Part shown: piece after piece, positions 8,124-16,309 of the stretch | Layout of the letters: each line of letters starts with the position of its first letter | Position numbering within the stretch: position 1 is the first letter of the stretch | Assembly: GCF_001646665.1 (NCBI RefSeq) | Contig: NZ_LWBU01000090.1 | Location: forward strand, 131,517 to 195,516 | Length of the DNA: 64,000 bases | DNA from: Streptomyces noursei | GTDB lineage: Bacteria > Actinomycetota > Actinomycetes > Streptomycetales > Streptomycetaceae | Reading direction: 5' to 3' | Notes under the pieces: generated by a model | The model's database searches: none | Seen by the model: the letters and a program-made list of their open reading frames with translations, nothing else | Told to the model about the DNA's origin: nothing | Translations under genes and position numbers: made by a program

Positions 8124-8345
8124 ATGGCCAGCGAAGGGCGCCGAACCGTCCGCCGTGCGCAGGCCGGGCAGCATGTGTGCCCGGCCTGCGGCAGGCCCGT
8201 CGGTACGGCCATCAAGCGACGCAAGATCCTCGGCGTGTGGGCCCCCGTCTGGGAGCCCCAGCCGTGCCGCAATCCCGGGTGTGCGCTGTACACCGCCGAG
8301 GAGGGCCGGGCGGACGAGCCGGGCAAGGGCGACGAGACCGGCTGA
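8124..8345 (+). CDS. Small zinc-ribbon-like protein
   Basis: A 73-residue basic protein with a CPACG knuckle near residue 19 and a second Cys pair in PCRNPGC about 30 residues later, giving a four-cysteine zinc ribbon. I do not recognise a named family. The ATG at 8124 gives the most natural start, with a weak TGGA box upstream; an in-frame TTG at 8097 would add nine residues. The zinc site suggests a nucleic-acid- or protein-binding role, which is inference only. It stands alone between the reductase gene and a DUF6304-type gene, both on the same strand. Confidence 0.65.
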   Translation: MASEGRRTVRRAQAGQHVCPACGRPVGTAIKRRKILGVWAPVWEPQPCRNPGCALYTAEEGRADEPGKGDETG

Positions 8346-8407
8346 AGTCCGGCTCCGGGGGTGACCGGCCGCACGCCGGGGGCGGTCCTAGCGCTACAGT
8401 CCGCGCC

Positions 8408-8866
8408 ATGTCATCGGAGTCGACGGAAGTCTGGACCGGCTGGTACCGGGACCGCCGTGGTGCGGAAGCGATCGTGATCACGGCGGACGGGCGGCGGATC
8501 GCCACCCGTGTCAGGGGCGTGGAGTACGCGGGCCCGAGCTTTGACGGGCTGCGTGCGGCGGAGGAGAACGGCGGGCTGCCGTTGGCCGGCTGCGTACTGG
8601 AGTGGGACCTGCCGCTGCCGGTCCTCACCGACGGCGCCGCCCAACAGGCCACTCTCAGCTGCCTGTTGGCGCTGGGTGAAGCCCTGTCCGACGGCTCACC
8701 CGAGCGAGTGGATCTTCAGCTGACCCTGCACTGCGGGGGAGCGGCGTACGAGTCGGGCCTCGCCGGCGGCGACTTCGACCAGGCCCTCGACCGCATCCTG
8801 CGCCAGCTGCCGCCCGGCACCCGCTTCGGCCGCTCCTTCCTGGAGGGCGCGGAGGCCGCCGCCTGA
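8408..8866 (+). CDS. Hypothetical protein, DUF6304-like
   Basis: A 152-residue soluble acidic protein with no signal peptide or membrane segment. Its opening (TEVWTGWYRDRRGAEA) and the central LPLAGCVLEWDLPLPV segment resemble a conserved Streptomyces family that I recall as DUF6304; its biochemical role is not known to me. The ATG at 8408 has no strong ribosome-binding site. It is followed by a GC-rich gap and the convergent snapalysin gene. Confidence 0.7.
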   Translation: MSSESTEVWTGWYRDRRGAEAIVITADGRRIATRVRGVEYAGPSFDGLRAAEENGGLPLAGCVLEWDLPLPVLTDGAAQQATLSCLLALGEALSDGSPERVDLQLTLHCGGAAYESGLAGGDFDQALDRILRQLPPGTRFGRSFLEGAEAAA

Positions 8867-8967
8867 CACCGGCGGCGTCCGGCCTCCGGGCCCGCCGCCG
8901 GCCGGCGGGCCGGGCGGGCGGGGGGCGGTCGCGGCTCGCCACCCCCTGCCCGCCGGGCCCGGGTTCG

Positions 8968-9612
8968 CTAGGAGATTCCGGCGGCGGTCAGGCCGTTGCG
9001 CCACAAGTAGTCGACGCGGGCGCGTTCCTGGGTGTTGGGCTGGGCGTTCTGGCACGACGGGCCGGGCCCGCCGCCCGACATCAGCTCGCTGCACGGGCCG
9101 GAGTAGTGGTCGGGCAGCCCCAGCACATGACCGGTCTCGTGGGCGGTGACGCGGGTGGAGTTGTACGTCTGGTTCTGCCGGTAGTCCAGGAAGATGTAGC
9201 CCCGGCCGTGGCCGTCGGTGCTCGCGTACGAGCCGCGCGAGTCGTTGCCCTCGTAGTAGCGGAAGTCCGGGTTGCTGCCCTCCTGCAGCTTCACGTTGCT
9301 GACCGAGCTGTTCCAGATCTGCGTGGAGCGGGCTATCTGGGTGCGGAAACTCGGGGCGTTCGCCGCCGAGTAGACGACGGTGACGGCCTGGGTGCCGGGC
9401 ACGGCGGCGCGCTTGCGCGCGACCGACTCCATGACGGCCTCGAAGAACGCGCGGTTCGCCCTGGCGTCCTCGGCGGAACCGGCGTACGCGGCGTAGGAGG
9501 ACGGCGCCGCGGCGGGGGCGGCCGGGGCGGCGGTGGCGGTCGCGGCCGGGACGGCGGCCAGGGCGGCGGCGAGGCTCAGGGCAGCGGCCAGCGCGGCCTT
9601 GGGGTGTCTCAT
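8968..9612 (-). CDS. snpA: Snapalysin, secreted M7 metalloprotease
   Basis: A 214-residue secreted small neutral protease. The N-terminal ~28 residues are an Ala-rich signal peptide, followed by a propeptide of about 50 residues. The zinc motif [15 protein letters not shown] is the HExxHxxGxxD signature of family M7, and the [10 protein letters not shown] segment supplies the Met-turn. The two cysteines near PCSEL and PSCQN can form the family disulfide. The ATG at 9612 has AGGAG about 6 nt upstream. It is divergent from a LysR gene, the classical snpA/snpR arrangement in Streptomyces, where the LysR protein activates the protease gene. Confidence 0.93.
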   Translation of the reverse strand: MRHPKAALAAALSLAAALAAVPAATATAAPAAPAAAPSSYAAYAGSAEDARANRAFFEAVMESVARKRAAVPGTQAVTVVYSAANAPSFRTQIARSTQIWNSSVSNVKLQEGSNPDFRYYEGNDSRGSYASTDGHGRGYIFLDYRQNQTYNSTRVTAHETGHVLGLPDHYSGPCSELMSGGGPGPSCQNAQPNTQERARVDYLWRNGLTAAGIS

Positions 9613-9690
9613 GGGGGGCTCCTCGTGTCTGAACGGCTGGGTGGGCCGTTCGATTGGGGAGAGTGTCGGGGAGCCGGCGGCCCGCGCGGA

Positions 9691-9722
9691 TGATGCCAAC
9701 GGGCGATAGCACCGGTGCATCA
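9691..9722. promoter_or_regulatory. Candidate LysR binding dyad between snpA and its regulator
   Basis: TGATGC at 9691-9696 and GCATCA at 9717-9722 are perfect 6-bp arms 20 bp apart, in the 173-bp gap between the divergent protease and LysR genes. It lies 64 bp before the LysR start and about 80 bp before the protease start, a position suited to activation of the protease and autoregulation. Confidence 0.45.
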
Positions 9723-9785
9723 CCCGCCCCTCAACTCCCCTTCCACGTCTGGTCGTACGGGCGTCAACCGCCCTACCCTCGGGGC

Positions 9786-10745
9786 ATGGAGCTGGAGGTG
9801 AGACACCTGCGGGCGCTGTGCGCCATCGCGGACACGGGCAGCCTGCACAAGGCGGCCCGCCTGCTCGGCGTCAGCCAGCCGTCCCTGACGACCCAGCTGC
9901 GGCGCATCGAACACGCGCTGGGCGCCGAGCTGTTCGCGCGCGAGCGGACCGGCTGCCGGCCCACCCCGCTCGGCCACGCCGTCCTCAGCCGCGCCCGCCC
10001 CCTCGTGGCCCAGATGTCCCTGCTCGTCACCGAGACCAGGGCGGCCGCCGCCCGTGCCGACGGCGCCCGGCTGCGGGTGGGCTCCACCGCGAGCAGGGCG
10101 CTGGCCGGCTGGCTGCGCCGGCTGCGGGACCGGCTGCCCGGCACGGACATCACCCTGCACATGGACGTCTCCGCGGGCGCCCTGCTGCGGGCGCTGGCGG
10201 CCGGCCGGCTCGACGTGGCCTTCGTCCACGAGGTGGAGGGCTGCCCGCTGCGCGTGCCGGACGGGCTGGAGCGGCGCGTACTGGTCGAGCGGGAGCCCCA
10301 GTTCATCTCCATGGCCCGGGACCACCCGGCCGCAGCCGCGCCCGTCGTGGAGCTCACCGACCTGGCCGGGGACCGCTGGATGGTCGACCCGACCGTCGAC
10401 GGCGAGTGGGACGGGCTGCGCCGGGTGCTCGGCGAGGCCGGGATCGACCCGCCGGTGCTGCACGGCGACTACCACACGGCGGCGTCGCTCATCGTGGCCG
10501 GCGAGGTGGTGGCGCCCTGCCAGCCGACGTCCGGGCCGCGCGACGACATGGCGATCCGGCCGTTACGGGGCGACCCCCTGGCGGTCCGCCTGCTGCTGTA
10601 CAGCCGCCCCGGGACGGACGACGCGGGGCGCGCGGGGCCGGCGTACGAGGACCTCGCGGCCGCCTACCGCGAGGTGGCGCTGCGCACCTCGGCGTACCGG
10701 CAGTGGCTGCTGCGCCACGGAAGCCCCCTGGCCCAGGCGGCCTGA
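9786..10745 (+). CDS. snpR: LysR-family regulator of snapalysin, contains a TTA codon
   Basis: A 319-residue LysR-type regulator. Residues 1-60 carry the winged HTH ([36 protein letters not shown] in its standard position), followed by a periplasmic-binding-protein-like effector domain from about residue 90. Its divergent position beside snapalysin identifies it as the likely activator. Codon 260 (10563-10565, in IRPLRGD) is TTA, the rare leucine codon that in Streptomyces depends on the bldA tRNA, so full-length protein should appear mainly late in growth. The acetyltransferase gene follows after 18 bp. The symbol is by analogy with the known pair. Confidence 0.88.
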   Translation: MELEVRHLRALCAIADTGSLHKAARLLGVSQPSLTTQLRRIEHALGAELFARERTGCRPTPLGHAVLSRARPLVAQMSLLVTETRAAAARADGARLRVGSTASRALAGWLRRLRDRLPGTDITLHMDVSAGALLRALAAGRLDVAFVHEVEGCPLRVPDGLERRVLVEREPQFISMARDHPAAAAPVVELTDLAGDRWMVDPTVDGEWDGLRRVLGEAGIDPPVLHGDYHTAASLIVAGEVVAPCQPTSGPRDDMAIRPLRGDPLAVRLLLYSRPGTDDAGRAGPAYEDLAAAYREVALRTSAYRQWLLRHGSPLAQAA

Positions 10746-10763
10746 GCCCCACGGAAGGCACCC

Positions 10764-11297
10764 ATGCTCCCCGCACCCCTCACCCTCACCGACGGCCGCA
10801 TCGTGCTGCGCGAGTGGACGGACGCCGACGTGCCCGCCATGAGCGAGCTGTTCGACGACCCCGCCGTCGCCCACCGCACGCCCCTCGCCTCCCCGTTCGA
10901 CGAGGCGGCGGCGGCCGCGTACCTGGCGACGATCCGCCGCACCCGCGCCGACGGCACCCGCCTCCACCTGGCCATCACCGAGGACGGCGGCGCACCGCTC
11001 GGCGAGGTCCTGCTCGGCGTCGTCCAGGGCGCCGTCGGGTACGCCGTCGGCGCCGCCCACCGCGGCCGGGGCCTCGCGACCCGCGCCACCCGCCTGCTCA
11101 CCGCCCACGCCCACGAGGCACTGGGCCTGCCGCGGGTGGTCCTGCAGATCGAGCCGGGCAACACCGCCAGCGAGGCGGTCGCCCGCGCCGCGGGCTTCCG
11201 TCCCACCGGCGAACCCCCCGAGACGGCACAGAGCAACGGCCGCACCCACACGCTCCTCACCTGGGCCCACGACGACCCGGCGGCGGCCCCCGCCTGA
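10764..11297 (+). CDS. GNAT-family N-acetyltransferase
   Basis: A 177-residue acetyltransferase of the RimJ/RimL-like branch of the GNAT superfamily, which transfers acetyl from acetyl-CoA to an amine. The fold shows TDGRIVLREWTDADVPAM at the start, the acetyl-CoA pyrophosphate loop GYAVGAAHRGRGLATRA near residues 93-109, and the late PGNTASEAVARAAGFRPTG motif. The target amine is unknown. GGAAGG lies about 8 nt before the ATG. The 18-bp gap from the LysR gene suggests co-transcription, so it may share late expression. Confidence 0.9.
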   Translation: MLPAPLTLTDGRIVLREWTDADVPAMSELFDDPAVAHRTPLASPFDEAAAAAYLATIRRTRADGTRLHLAITEDGGAPLGEVLLGVVQGAVGYAVGAAHRGRGLATRATRLLTAHAHEALGLPRVVLQIEPGNTASEAVARAAGFRPTGEPPETAQSNGRTHTLLTWAHDDPAAAPA

Positions 11298-11422
11298 GCC
11301 CCGGCCGCGGGACGACCCTGGGCCACGTGACAACCCCGGCCCCCGCGCAAGCCCCGCCACCGCGCTAGCCCCCACCACCGCGGAAGCCCCGGACACCGCG
11401 AAGTGCCCCGGACACGCGAACG

Positions 11423-11472
11423 CACCCGGTCCGCCGGGGACGCCGGGTCGCGGCGGCCCGGCGGACCGGGTG
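11423..11472. terminator. Bidirectional hairpin between acetyltransferase and sodN
   Basis: A perfect 16-bp inverted repeat, CACCCGGTCCGCCGGG at 11423-11438 and its complement at 11457-11472, with an 18-nt loop. It lies between two convergent genes and can serve both. Confidence 0.75.
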
Positions 11473-11523
11473 CGGACAGGGAGCCCGGCGGCGGGAGGCC
11501 GCGGGGCGGAAGGCCGATGCGGG

Positions 11524-11919
11524 TCAGGCCTTCTTGGTCTCCCAGAAGATCTTGTCGATCTGCGCGATGTAGTCCAGCGCCTTCTGGCCCGTCGCCGGGT
11601 CGGTGGACGCCTTGGCGGCCGAGAGGGCCTTCAGGGCGTCGTTGACCAGCTGGTGCAGCTCCGGGTACTTCTCGAAGTGCGGCGGCTTGAAGTAGTCGCT
11701 CCAGAGCACCGAGACGTGGTGCTTGGCGAGCTCCGCGCGCTGCTCCTTGATGACCGTGGCGCGGGCCTGGAAGTGCGGGTCGTCGTTCGCCTGCATCTTC
11801 TCCTGCGTGGCCTTGACGGACTCGGCCTCGATGCGGGCCTGAGCCGGGTCGTAGACACCGCAGGGGAGGTCGCAGTGTGCGCTGACCTTCACCTTCGGGG
11901 CAAACAGGCGGGAGAGCAT
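11524..11919 (-). CDS. sodN: Nickel superoxide dismutase precursor
   Basis: A 131-residue Ni-containing superoxide dismutase that disproportionates superoxide in the cytosol. The precursor has a 14-residue leader (LSRLFAPKVKVSA after Met) followed by the nickel hook HCDLPCGVYDPAQ; after cleavage His1, Cys2 and Cys6 would bind nickel. The rest is the expected four-helix domain that assembles into hexamers. The divergent neighbour encodes the signal-peptidase-like maturation enzyme SodX, so both halves of the system are present. Nickel-dependent control (Nur) is known for this gene in Streptomyces; I could not identify a clear Nur box by eye in the gap. Confidence 0.97.
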   Translation of the reverse strand: MLSRLFAPKVKVSAHCDLPCGVYDPAQARIEAESVKATQEKMQANDDPHFQARATVIKEQRAELAKHHVSVLWSDYFKPPHFEKYPELHQLVNDALKALSAAKASTDPATGQKALDYIAQIDKIFWETKKA

Positions 11920-12081
11920 TGAGCTGTCCTTCCTCGTGATCGTCTTCTCAGGTGGGACATTACTCCGTGGCGCACGGCTTTACGCGGGTGCCCCCATGGG
12001 CTTACGACAAAAGTCCAGGGGGACCATGGGACTCGTGGAGGAAGGTCCAGGCAGGCCCGGAACGGTTCAGGAGGTGTGCGG

Positions 12082-12519
12082 ATGACGGAGCAGGGCGGGG
12101 AGCGCGGACGGGGCGCGAAGGCGCCGTTCGGCCTCGCGGAGGTGAGCGGGCCGTCGATGGTGCCCACCCTGCACCACGGTGACCAGCTGCTGGTGCACTA
12201 CGGGGCGCCGCTGCGGGCCGGGGACGTGGCGGTGCTGCGGCACCCGCTGCAGCAGGACCTGCTCATCGTGAAGCGGCTGGTGGAGCGGCGGGAAGGCGGC
12301 TGGTGGGTGCTCGGCGACAACCGGGCCGCCGAGGCCGTAGACAGCCGGGCCTTCGGCCCCGTACCGGAGGAGCTGGTGCTGGGGCGGGTGCGGGCGCGGT
12401 ACCGGGGGATCCGGCCGGGGCGTCAGCGGTCGGTCGGCGTGGTGCTCTCCTGGCTGGCGTCCGCGGTACGGCCCGTGCTCGCCGACCGCTCGGTCTCCAG
12501 GCGCTTGCGGGCGCGGTAG
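12082..12519 (+). CDS. sodX: Ni-SOD maturation protease
   Basis: A 145-residue S26 signal-peptidase-like protein that should remove the SodN leader so the nickel hook can form. The catalytic serine is Ser25 in SGPSMVPTL and the general-base lysine is Lys64 in LLIVKRLV; GDNRAAEAVDSRAFGPVP is the conserved box E. It lacks the N-terminal membrane anchor of ordinary type I signal peptidases, consistent with cytosolic action. The ATG at 12082 lies 7 nt after AGGAGG; the GTG at 12076 is too close. Its last 97 bp overlap the convergent CGNR gene on the other strand. Confidence 0.94.
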   Translation: MTEQGGERGRGAKAPFGLAEVSGPSMVPTLHHGDQLLVHYGAPLRAGDVAVLRHPLQQDLLIVKRLVERREGGWWVLGDNRAAEAVDSRAFGPVPEELVLGRVRARYRGIRPGRQRSVGVVLSWLASAVRPVLADRSVSRRLRAR

Positions 12520-13052
12520 GCGGCGACGTTGGCGCGGGTCGCACAGCGGTCCGAGCAGTAGCGGCGGGACCGGTTGGTGGAGGTGTCCAGGTACGCGTTG
12601 CGGCACGGGGCCGCCTGGCACAGGCCGAGCCGGTCGGCGCCGAACTCGGTGAGGTGGAAGGCCAGGCCCATGGCGGCGATGGCCGCGTACCCGGCGGTCG
12701 CGTTGGACGGGTGGTCCGCGAGGTGCATGTGCCAGCGCGGCAGGCCGGCGTCGTCGAGGTGCTCGTGGCCGGAGATCTGCGGGCTGACCGGGAACTCCAG
12801 CAACAGGGAGTTGAGCAGGTCCACGGCCCGGGTCTGGTCGCCGGAGTCGGCCGCGGTGAAGACCGCCCGCAGCCGGGCCCGTACCGAACGGAAGCGGGTG
12901 ACGTCCGCGTCGGTCGCGCGCCGCGCCATCTGCGAGGCCTCGCCGAACAGATCGCGGACCGCCTCCACGGAGGTGAGGGAGTCCTTGTTGCGCGCCGGCT
13001 CCTCGGTGTTCACCAGACGTACGGCGTAGTCCGAGTAATAGGCCAGTTCCAC
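12423..13052 (-). CDS. CGNR zinc-finger / ABATE domain protein, putative stress regulator
   Basis: A 209-residue protein with an N-terminal ABATE-type helical domain (LAYYSDYAVRLVNTEEPAR at the start) and a C-terminal CGNR-type zinc finger between about residues 145 and 190, in which LCQAAPCRNAYLDTSTNRSRRYCSDRC supplies the cysteines and the RNA-like finger loop. Members are thought to be transcription regulators with a ligand-sensing N-domain. The final ~32 codons overlap the end of sodX on the opposite strand. It is divergent from a methyltransferase gene across 84 bp that contain a small CAGAC-GG-GTCTG dyad at 13100-13111. Confidence 0.88.
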   Translation of the reverse strand: MELAYYSDYAVRLVNTEEPARNKDSLTSVEAVRDLFGEASQMARRATDADVTRFRSVRARLRAVFTAADSGDQTRAVDLLNSLLLEFPVSPQISGHEHLDDAGLPRWHMHLADHPSNATAGYAAIAAMGLAFHLTEFGADRLGLCQAAPCRNAYLDTSTNRSRRYCSDRCATRANVAAYRARKRLETERSASTGRTADASQESTTPTDR

Positions 13053-13136
13053 TTGTAGTCCTTACGGCGGCGGTCTAGGGTCGGGAACGGAACGAGTAAC
13101 AGACGGGTCTGATACGAGGGTATTACGGAGGTCGTG

Positions 13137-13898
13137 GTGACGGAGACGACTGCGGGAACCGACTGGCGGGCCTGGCAGGACAGCTGGGACCGGCAGCAGG
13201 AGTGGTACATGCCCGACCGCGAGGAGCGGTTCCGCGTCATGCTCGACATGGTCGAGGCGCTGACCGGCCCCGCGCCGAGGGTCCTCGACCTCGCGTGCGG
13301 TACGGGAAGTATCACGAAGCGGCTGCTCGACCGGTTCCCGGACGCCGTCAGCACCGGTGTCGACCTCGACCCCGCGCTCCTCACCATCGCCGAGGGGTAC
13401 TTCGCCGGGGACGAGCGGGTCACCTTCGTCCGGGCCGACCTCACGGACCCCGCGTGGGTGCGGGCGCTGCCGTACGACACGTACGACGCCGTCCTCACCG
13501 CGACCGCCCTGCACTGGCTGCGCACCGAGCCGCTGGCCGCGCTGTACCGGCAGCTCGGCGGCCTCGTCCGCGAGGGCGGCGTCCTCATGAACGCCGACCG
13601 CATGAAGGACGGGTCCACCCCGCGGATCGACGCCGCCGAGCGCGCCCACCGGCACGCCGCCATGGACCGCGCCAAGGCGGCCGGCGCCCTCGACTGGGCC
13701 GCCTGGTGGGACCTGGCCGCCGCGGACCCGGTGCTCGCCGCGCCGACCGCGGAGCGGTTCGCCCTCTACGGCGAGCACGCCGAGGGCGACACGCCCTCGG
13801 CGGACTGGCACGCGCGCACCCTGCGGGAGGCCGGGTTCGCGGAGGCCAGGACCGTGTGGTCGTCACCCTCGGACGCCCTGGTGCTGGCGCTGCGGTAG
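13137..13898 (+). CDS. Class I SAM-dependent methyltransferase
   Basis: A 253-residue Rossmann-fold methyltransferase. The S-adenosylmethionine site is clear: RVLDLACGTGSITKRLLD (motif I), GVDLDPALLTIA (acidic residue of motif II), VRADLTDP, and the TATALHWL segment typical of UbiE/trans-aconitate-like enzymes. The acceptor is unknown. The GTG at 13137 was chosen over the GTG at 13134 because GGAGG lies 5 nt before it. It is divergent from the CGNR regulator, which might control it, and ends in front of a strong hairpin. Confidence 0.89.
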   Translation: MTETTAGTDWRAWQDSWDRQQEWYMPDREERFRVMLDMVEALTGPAPRVLDLACGTGSITKRLLDRFPDAVSTGVDLDPALLTIAEGYFAGDERVTFVRADLTDPAWVRALPYDTYDAVLTATALHWLRTEPLAALYRQLGGLVREGGVLMNADRMKDGSTPRIDAAERAHRHAAMDRAKAAGALDWAAWWDLAAADPVLAAPTAERFALYGEHAEGDTPSADWHARTLREAGFAEARTVWSSPSDALVLALR

Positions 13899-13929
13899 CC
13901 GGACCCGGCGCCGGAGCGGCCGGGACCAT

Positions 13930-13969
13930 GGGAAGGGGCGGTACGGATGGTCCCGTACCGCCCCTTCCC
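13930..13969. terminator. Bidirectional terminator hairpin
   Basis: A perfect 17-bp inverted repeat (GGGAAGGGGCGGTACGG at 13930-13946, complement at 13953-13969) with a 6-nt loop, between the methyltransferase gene and the convergent ABC transporter operon. It begins about 30 bp after the methyltransferase stop and ends 7 bp before the ATPase stop. Confidence 0.82.
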
Positions 13970-13976
13970 GCGTCCG

Positions 13977-14738
13977 CTACAGCACCTTCGACAGGAACGC
14001 CTTCGTCCGGTCGTGCTGCGGGTTGGTCAGGACGTCACGCGGGTGGCCGGACTCGACCACCACACCGCCGTCCATGAAGACCAGCGAGTCGCCGACCTCG
14101 CGTGCGAAGCCCATCTCGTGCGTGACGACGACCATCGTCATGCCGGACTCGGCCAGGTCGCGCATCACGTCCAGCACGTCGCCCACCAGCTCCGGGTCGA
14201 GCGCCGACGTCGGCTCGTCGAACAGCATCAGCTTCGGCTCCATGGCCAGCGCCCGGGCGATCGCCACCCGCTGCTGCTGGCCGCCGGAGAGCTGGGAGGG
14301 GAAGTTGCCGGACTTGTCGCCCAGCCCCACCCGGTCCAGCAGCTTCAGCGCCCGCTCGCGGGCCACCGCCTTGGACTCGCCCTTGACCTGGACCGGCGCC
14401 TCCATGACGTTCTCGACGGCCGTCATGTGCGGGAACAGGTTGAAGCGCTGGAAGACCATGCCGATGTCCCGGCGCTTGAGCGCGACCTCGCTGTCCTTCA
14501 GCTCGTACAGCTTGTCGCCCTTCTGGCGGTAGCCGACGAGCTCGCCGTCGACGTACAGCCGGCCGGCGTTGACCTTCTCCAAGTGGTTGATGCACCGCAG
14601 GAAGGTCGACTTGCCCGAACCGGACGGGCCGATGAGGCAGAACACCTCACCCGGCGCCACCTCCAGGTCGATGCCCTTGAGGATGTGGGCCGCGCCGTAG
14701 GACTTGTGCACGCCCTCGGCCTTCACCATGGCGGTCAT
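13977..14738 (-). CDS. Polar amino acid ABC transporter ATPase
   Basis: A 253-residue ABC ATPase that powers import of polar amino acids. Walker A is GPSGSGKST, the Q-loop sits in [11 protein letters not shown], the signature is LSGGQQQR, Walker B is [12 protein letters not shown], and the switch histidine is in VVVTHEMGF. This profile matches the GlnQ/HisP group. The ATG at 14738 overlaps the permease stop as ATGA and has GGAGG in front, so translation is coupled. It is the third gene of a binding protein-permease-ATPase operon. Confidence 0.95.
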   Translation of the reverse strand: MTAMVKAEGVHKSYGAAHILKGIDLEVAPGEVFCLIGPSGSGKSTFLRCINHLEKVNAGRLYVDGELVGYRQKGDKLYELKDSEVALKRRDIGMVFQRFNLFPHMTAVENVMEAPVQVKGESKAVARERALKLLDRVGLGDKSGNFPSQLSGGQQQRVAIARALAMEPKLMLFDEPTSALDPELVGDVLDVMRDLAESGMTMVVVTHEMGFAREVGDSLVFMDGGVVVESGHPRDVLTNPQHDRTKAFLSKVL

Positions 14739-16279
14739 CGCGCCACCTCCGGGCGTCGCAGGGTCGACAGATTGGCCTTGACCTTCTGCCACGGGGTCTT
14801 GGGGAGGTCGCGGAGCGAGCCGCGGGCGTAACGCCGCTCCAGGTAGTACTGGCCGACGCTGAAGACGCTCGTCAGGGCCAGGTACCAGAAGGAGGCGACG
14901 AACAGCATCTCCATCACCGCGTACGTGCGGCCGGAGATGATCTGCGCGCTGCGCAGCAGGTCCGGGTAGGAGACCACGGCCACCAGCGACGAGGTCTTCA
15001 GCAGGTTGATGAACTCGTTGCCGGTCGGCGGGATGATCACCCGCATGGCCTGCGGCAGCACCACCCGGCGCATGGTCTGCGCCTGGGTCATGCCGAGCGC
15101 GTGCGCGGCCTCCGTCTGGCCCTCGTCGACCGACTGGATGCCGGCGCGGACGATCTCCGCCATGTAGGCGCCCTCGTTGAGGCCCAGGCCGAGCAGCGCC
15201 ACGACCAGCGGGGTCATGACGTCCGTCATCTCGTCCTTGTAGATGAACGGGATCTCGAAGACGGGGAAGATCAGCGCGAGGCTGTACCAGAGCAGCAGCT
15301 GGACGTAGACCGGGGTGCCCCGGAAGATCCAGATGAAGAGCCAGGAGACACCACCGGTGACCGGGTTCTTCGACATCCGCATCACGGCGAGGACGACGCC
15401 GAGCACGAGACCGATGATCATCGAGACGACGCTGATCATCAGCGTCCGGCCCATGCCGGCCAGGATGTTGCCGTCGGTGATGTAGTCGCCGACCGTGTTC
15501 CAGTTGACATTGCCGCCGGCGAAGGCGGAGACCAGCCAGACCAGGAAGGCCAGGACGAGCGCGCCGCTGACGTAGCGCCCGTAGTGGCGGACGGGTATCG
15601 CCCGGATCGGCTCGGCGGCGTCGCCGTCCTCCTTGGCGATCCGCGGCGTGCCGCCGGACCCGCCGGCGTCCCCGGCGGCGGGCTCCTTGGTGAGCGTCGC
15701 GGCCTTCGTGTCCTTCGCGTCCGCGGGCTCCGTCTGGGCGGGCTCCGCGGGCTTGGCGTCCTCGGGCTCCGTCTGGGCGGGCTCCGCGGGCTTGGCCTCC
15801 TCGGGCTCCACCGCGGCGGCGGGGGATTCGCGGACGGTCTCCACGGCGTCGGCCGCGGTGGCGGCCGTCGCGGTGGCCTCGACGGCGTCGGTCGCCTTGG
15901 CGGCGGTCGCCTCGGCGGCGTCATCGCCCGCGGCGGCGGGGGCCTCGGCCTGGGCGGCCGGGGCGGTCTGCGCGCCCTGGGCCGTCTCCACGGCGTCGGC
16001 GGCGGTGGCGGCCGTCGCGGTGGCCTCGGCGGCCTCGGTCGCCTTCGCCGCGGTCGCCTCGGCGGCGGTGGTGCGCTTGGCGGGGGCCTTCTTGGCCGGC
16101 GTCGCCTTGCGCGCCGTGGTGGTCTTCTTGGCGGCCGTCGTCTTGCGGGGGGTGGCCGCCTTCTTGGCGGCCGTCTTCCTCGGGGTCGAGGCCTTCTTCG
16201 CGGCGGCGGGCTTCGCCGCGCCGCTCCCGGAGTCCTCCGACGGTGTGCCGGAGGATCCCGGGTTGAGCTGTTCAGTCAC
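14735..16279 (-). CDS. Amino acid ABC permease with long histone-H1-like N-terminal tail
   Basis: A 514-residue protein. The C-terminal half, from about residue 235, is an ordinary HEAT-type amino acid permease: a first membrane segment after [10 protein letters not shown], a conserved [14 protein letters not shown] segment, the [13 protein letters not shown] motif, and the EAA loop [22 protein letters not shown] that contacts the ATPase. The first ~230 residues are highly unusual, being Ala/Lys/Thr/Pro-rich with KKA, ATPRKT and AKKT repeats like a histone H1 tail, then acidic Ala/Glu/Pro repeats. The start is a GTG with AAAGG about 9 nt upstream, 30 bp after the binding-protein gene, and I see no break in the frame. 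Normal family length is about 220-310 residues. Confidence 0.9.
   Translation of the reverse strand: MTEQLNPGSSGTPSEDSGSGAAKPAAAKKASTPRKTAAKKAATPRKTTAAKKTTTARKATPAKKAPAKRTTAAEATAAKATEAAEATATAATAADAVETAQGAQTAPAAQAEAPAAAGDDAAEATAAKATDAVEATATAATAADAVETVRESPAAAVEPEEAKPAEPAQTEPEDAKPAEPAQTEPADAKDTKAATLTKEPAAGDAGGSGGTPRIAKEDGDAAEPIRAIPVRHYGRYVSGALVLAFLVWLVSAFAGGNVNWNTVGDYITDGNILAGMGRTLMISVVSMIIGLVLGVVLAVMRMSKNPVTGGVSWLFIWIFRGTPVYVQLLLWYSLALIFPVFEIPFIYKDEMTDVMTPLVVALLGLGLNEGAYMAEIVRAGIQSVDEGQTEAAHALGMTQAQTMRRVVLPQAMRVIIPPTGNEFINLLKTSSLVAVVSYPDLLRSAQIISGRTYAVMEMLFVASFWYLALTSVFSVGQYYLERRYARGSLRDLPKTPWQKVKANLSTLRRPEVAR
15838..16067. repeat. Direct repeat inside the permease tail
   Basis: Two ~83-bp copies, 15838-15920 and 15985-16067, differ at only a few positions and encode near-identical Ala/Thr/Glu-rich segments. 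A shorter direct repeat encoding [11 protein letters not shown] lies at about 15735-15790. These point to tandem duplication within the tail. Confidence 0.8.
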
Positions 16280-16309
16280 GATGACTGCCTTTCACAGAGC
16301 GGGGGTGGA

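Noticed and set aside
11920..12081. Nur or Zur box in the sodN/sodX gap
   Set aside because: No TTGCAA-type dyad could be found; the visible CCATGG palindromes do not match a metal-regulator motif I know.
15600..16279. Permease tail as a frameshift or misassembled fusion
   Set aside because: The frame is continuous, third-position GC bias is maintained, a ribosome-binding site precedes the GTG, and spacing to the binding-protein gene is normal; kept as a genuine extension.
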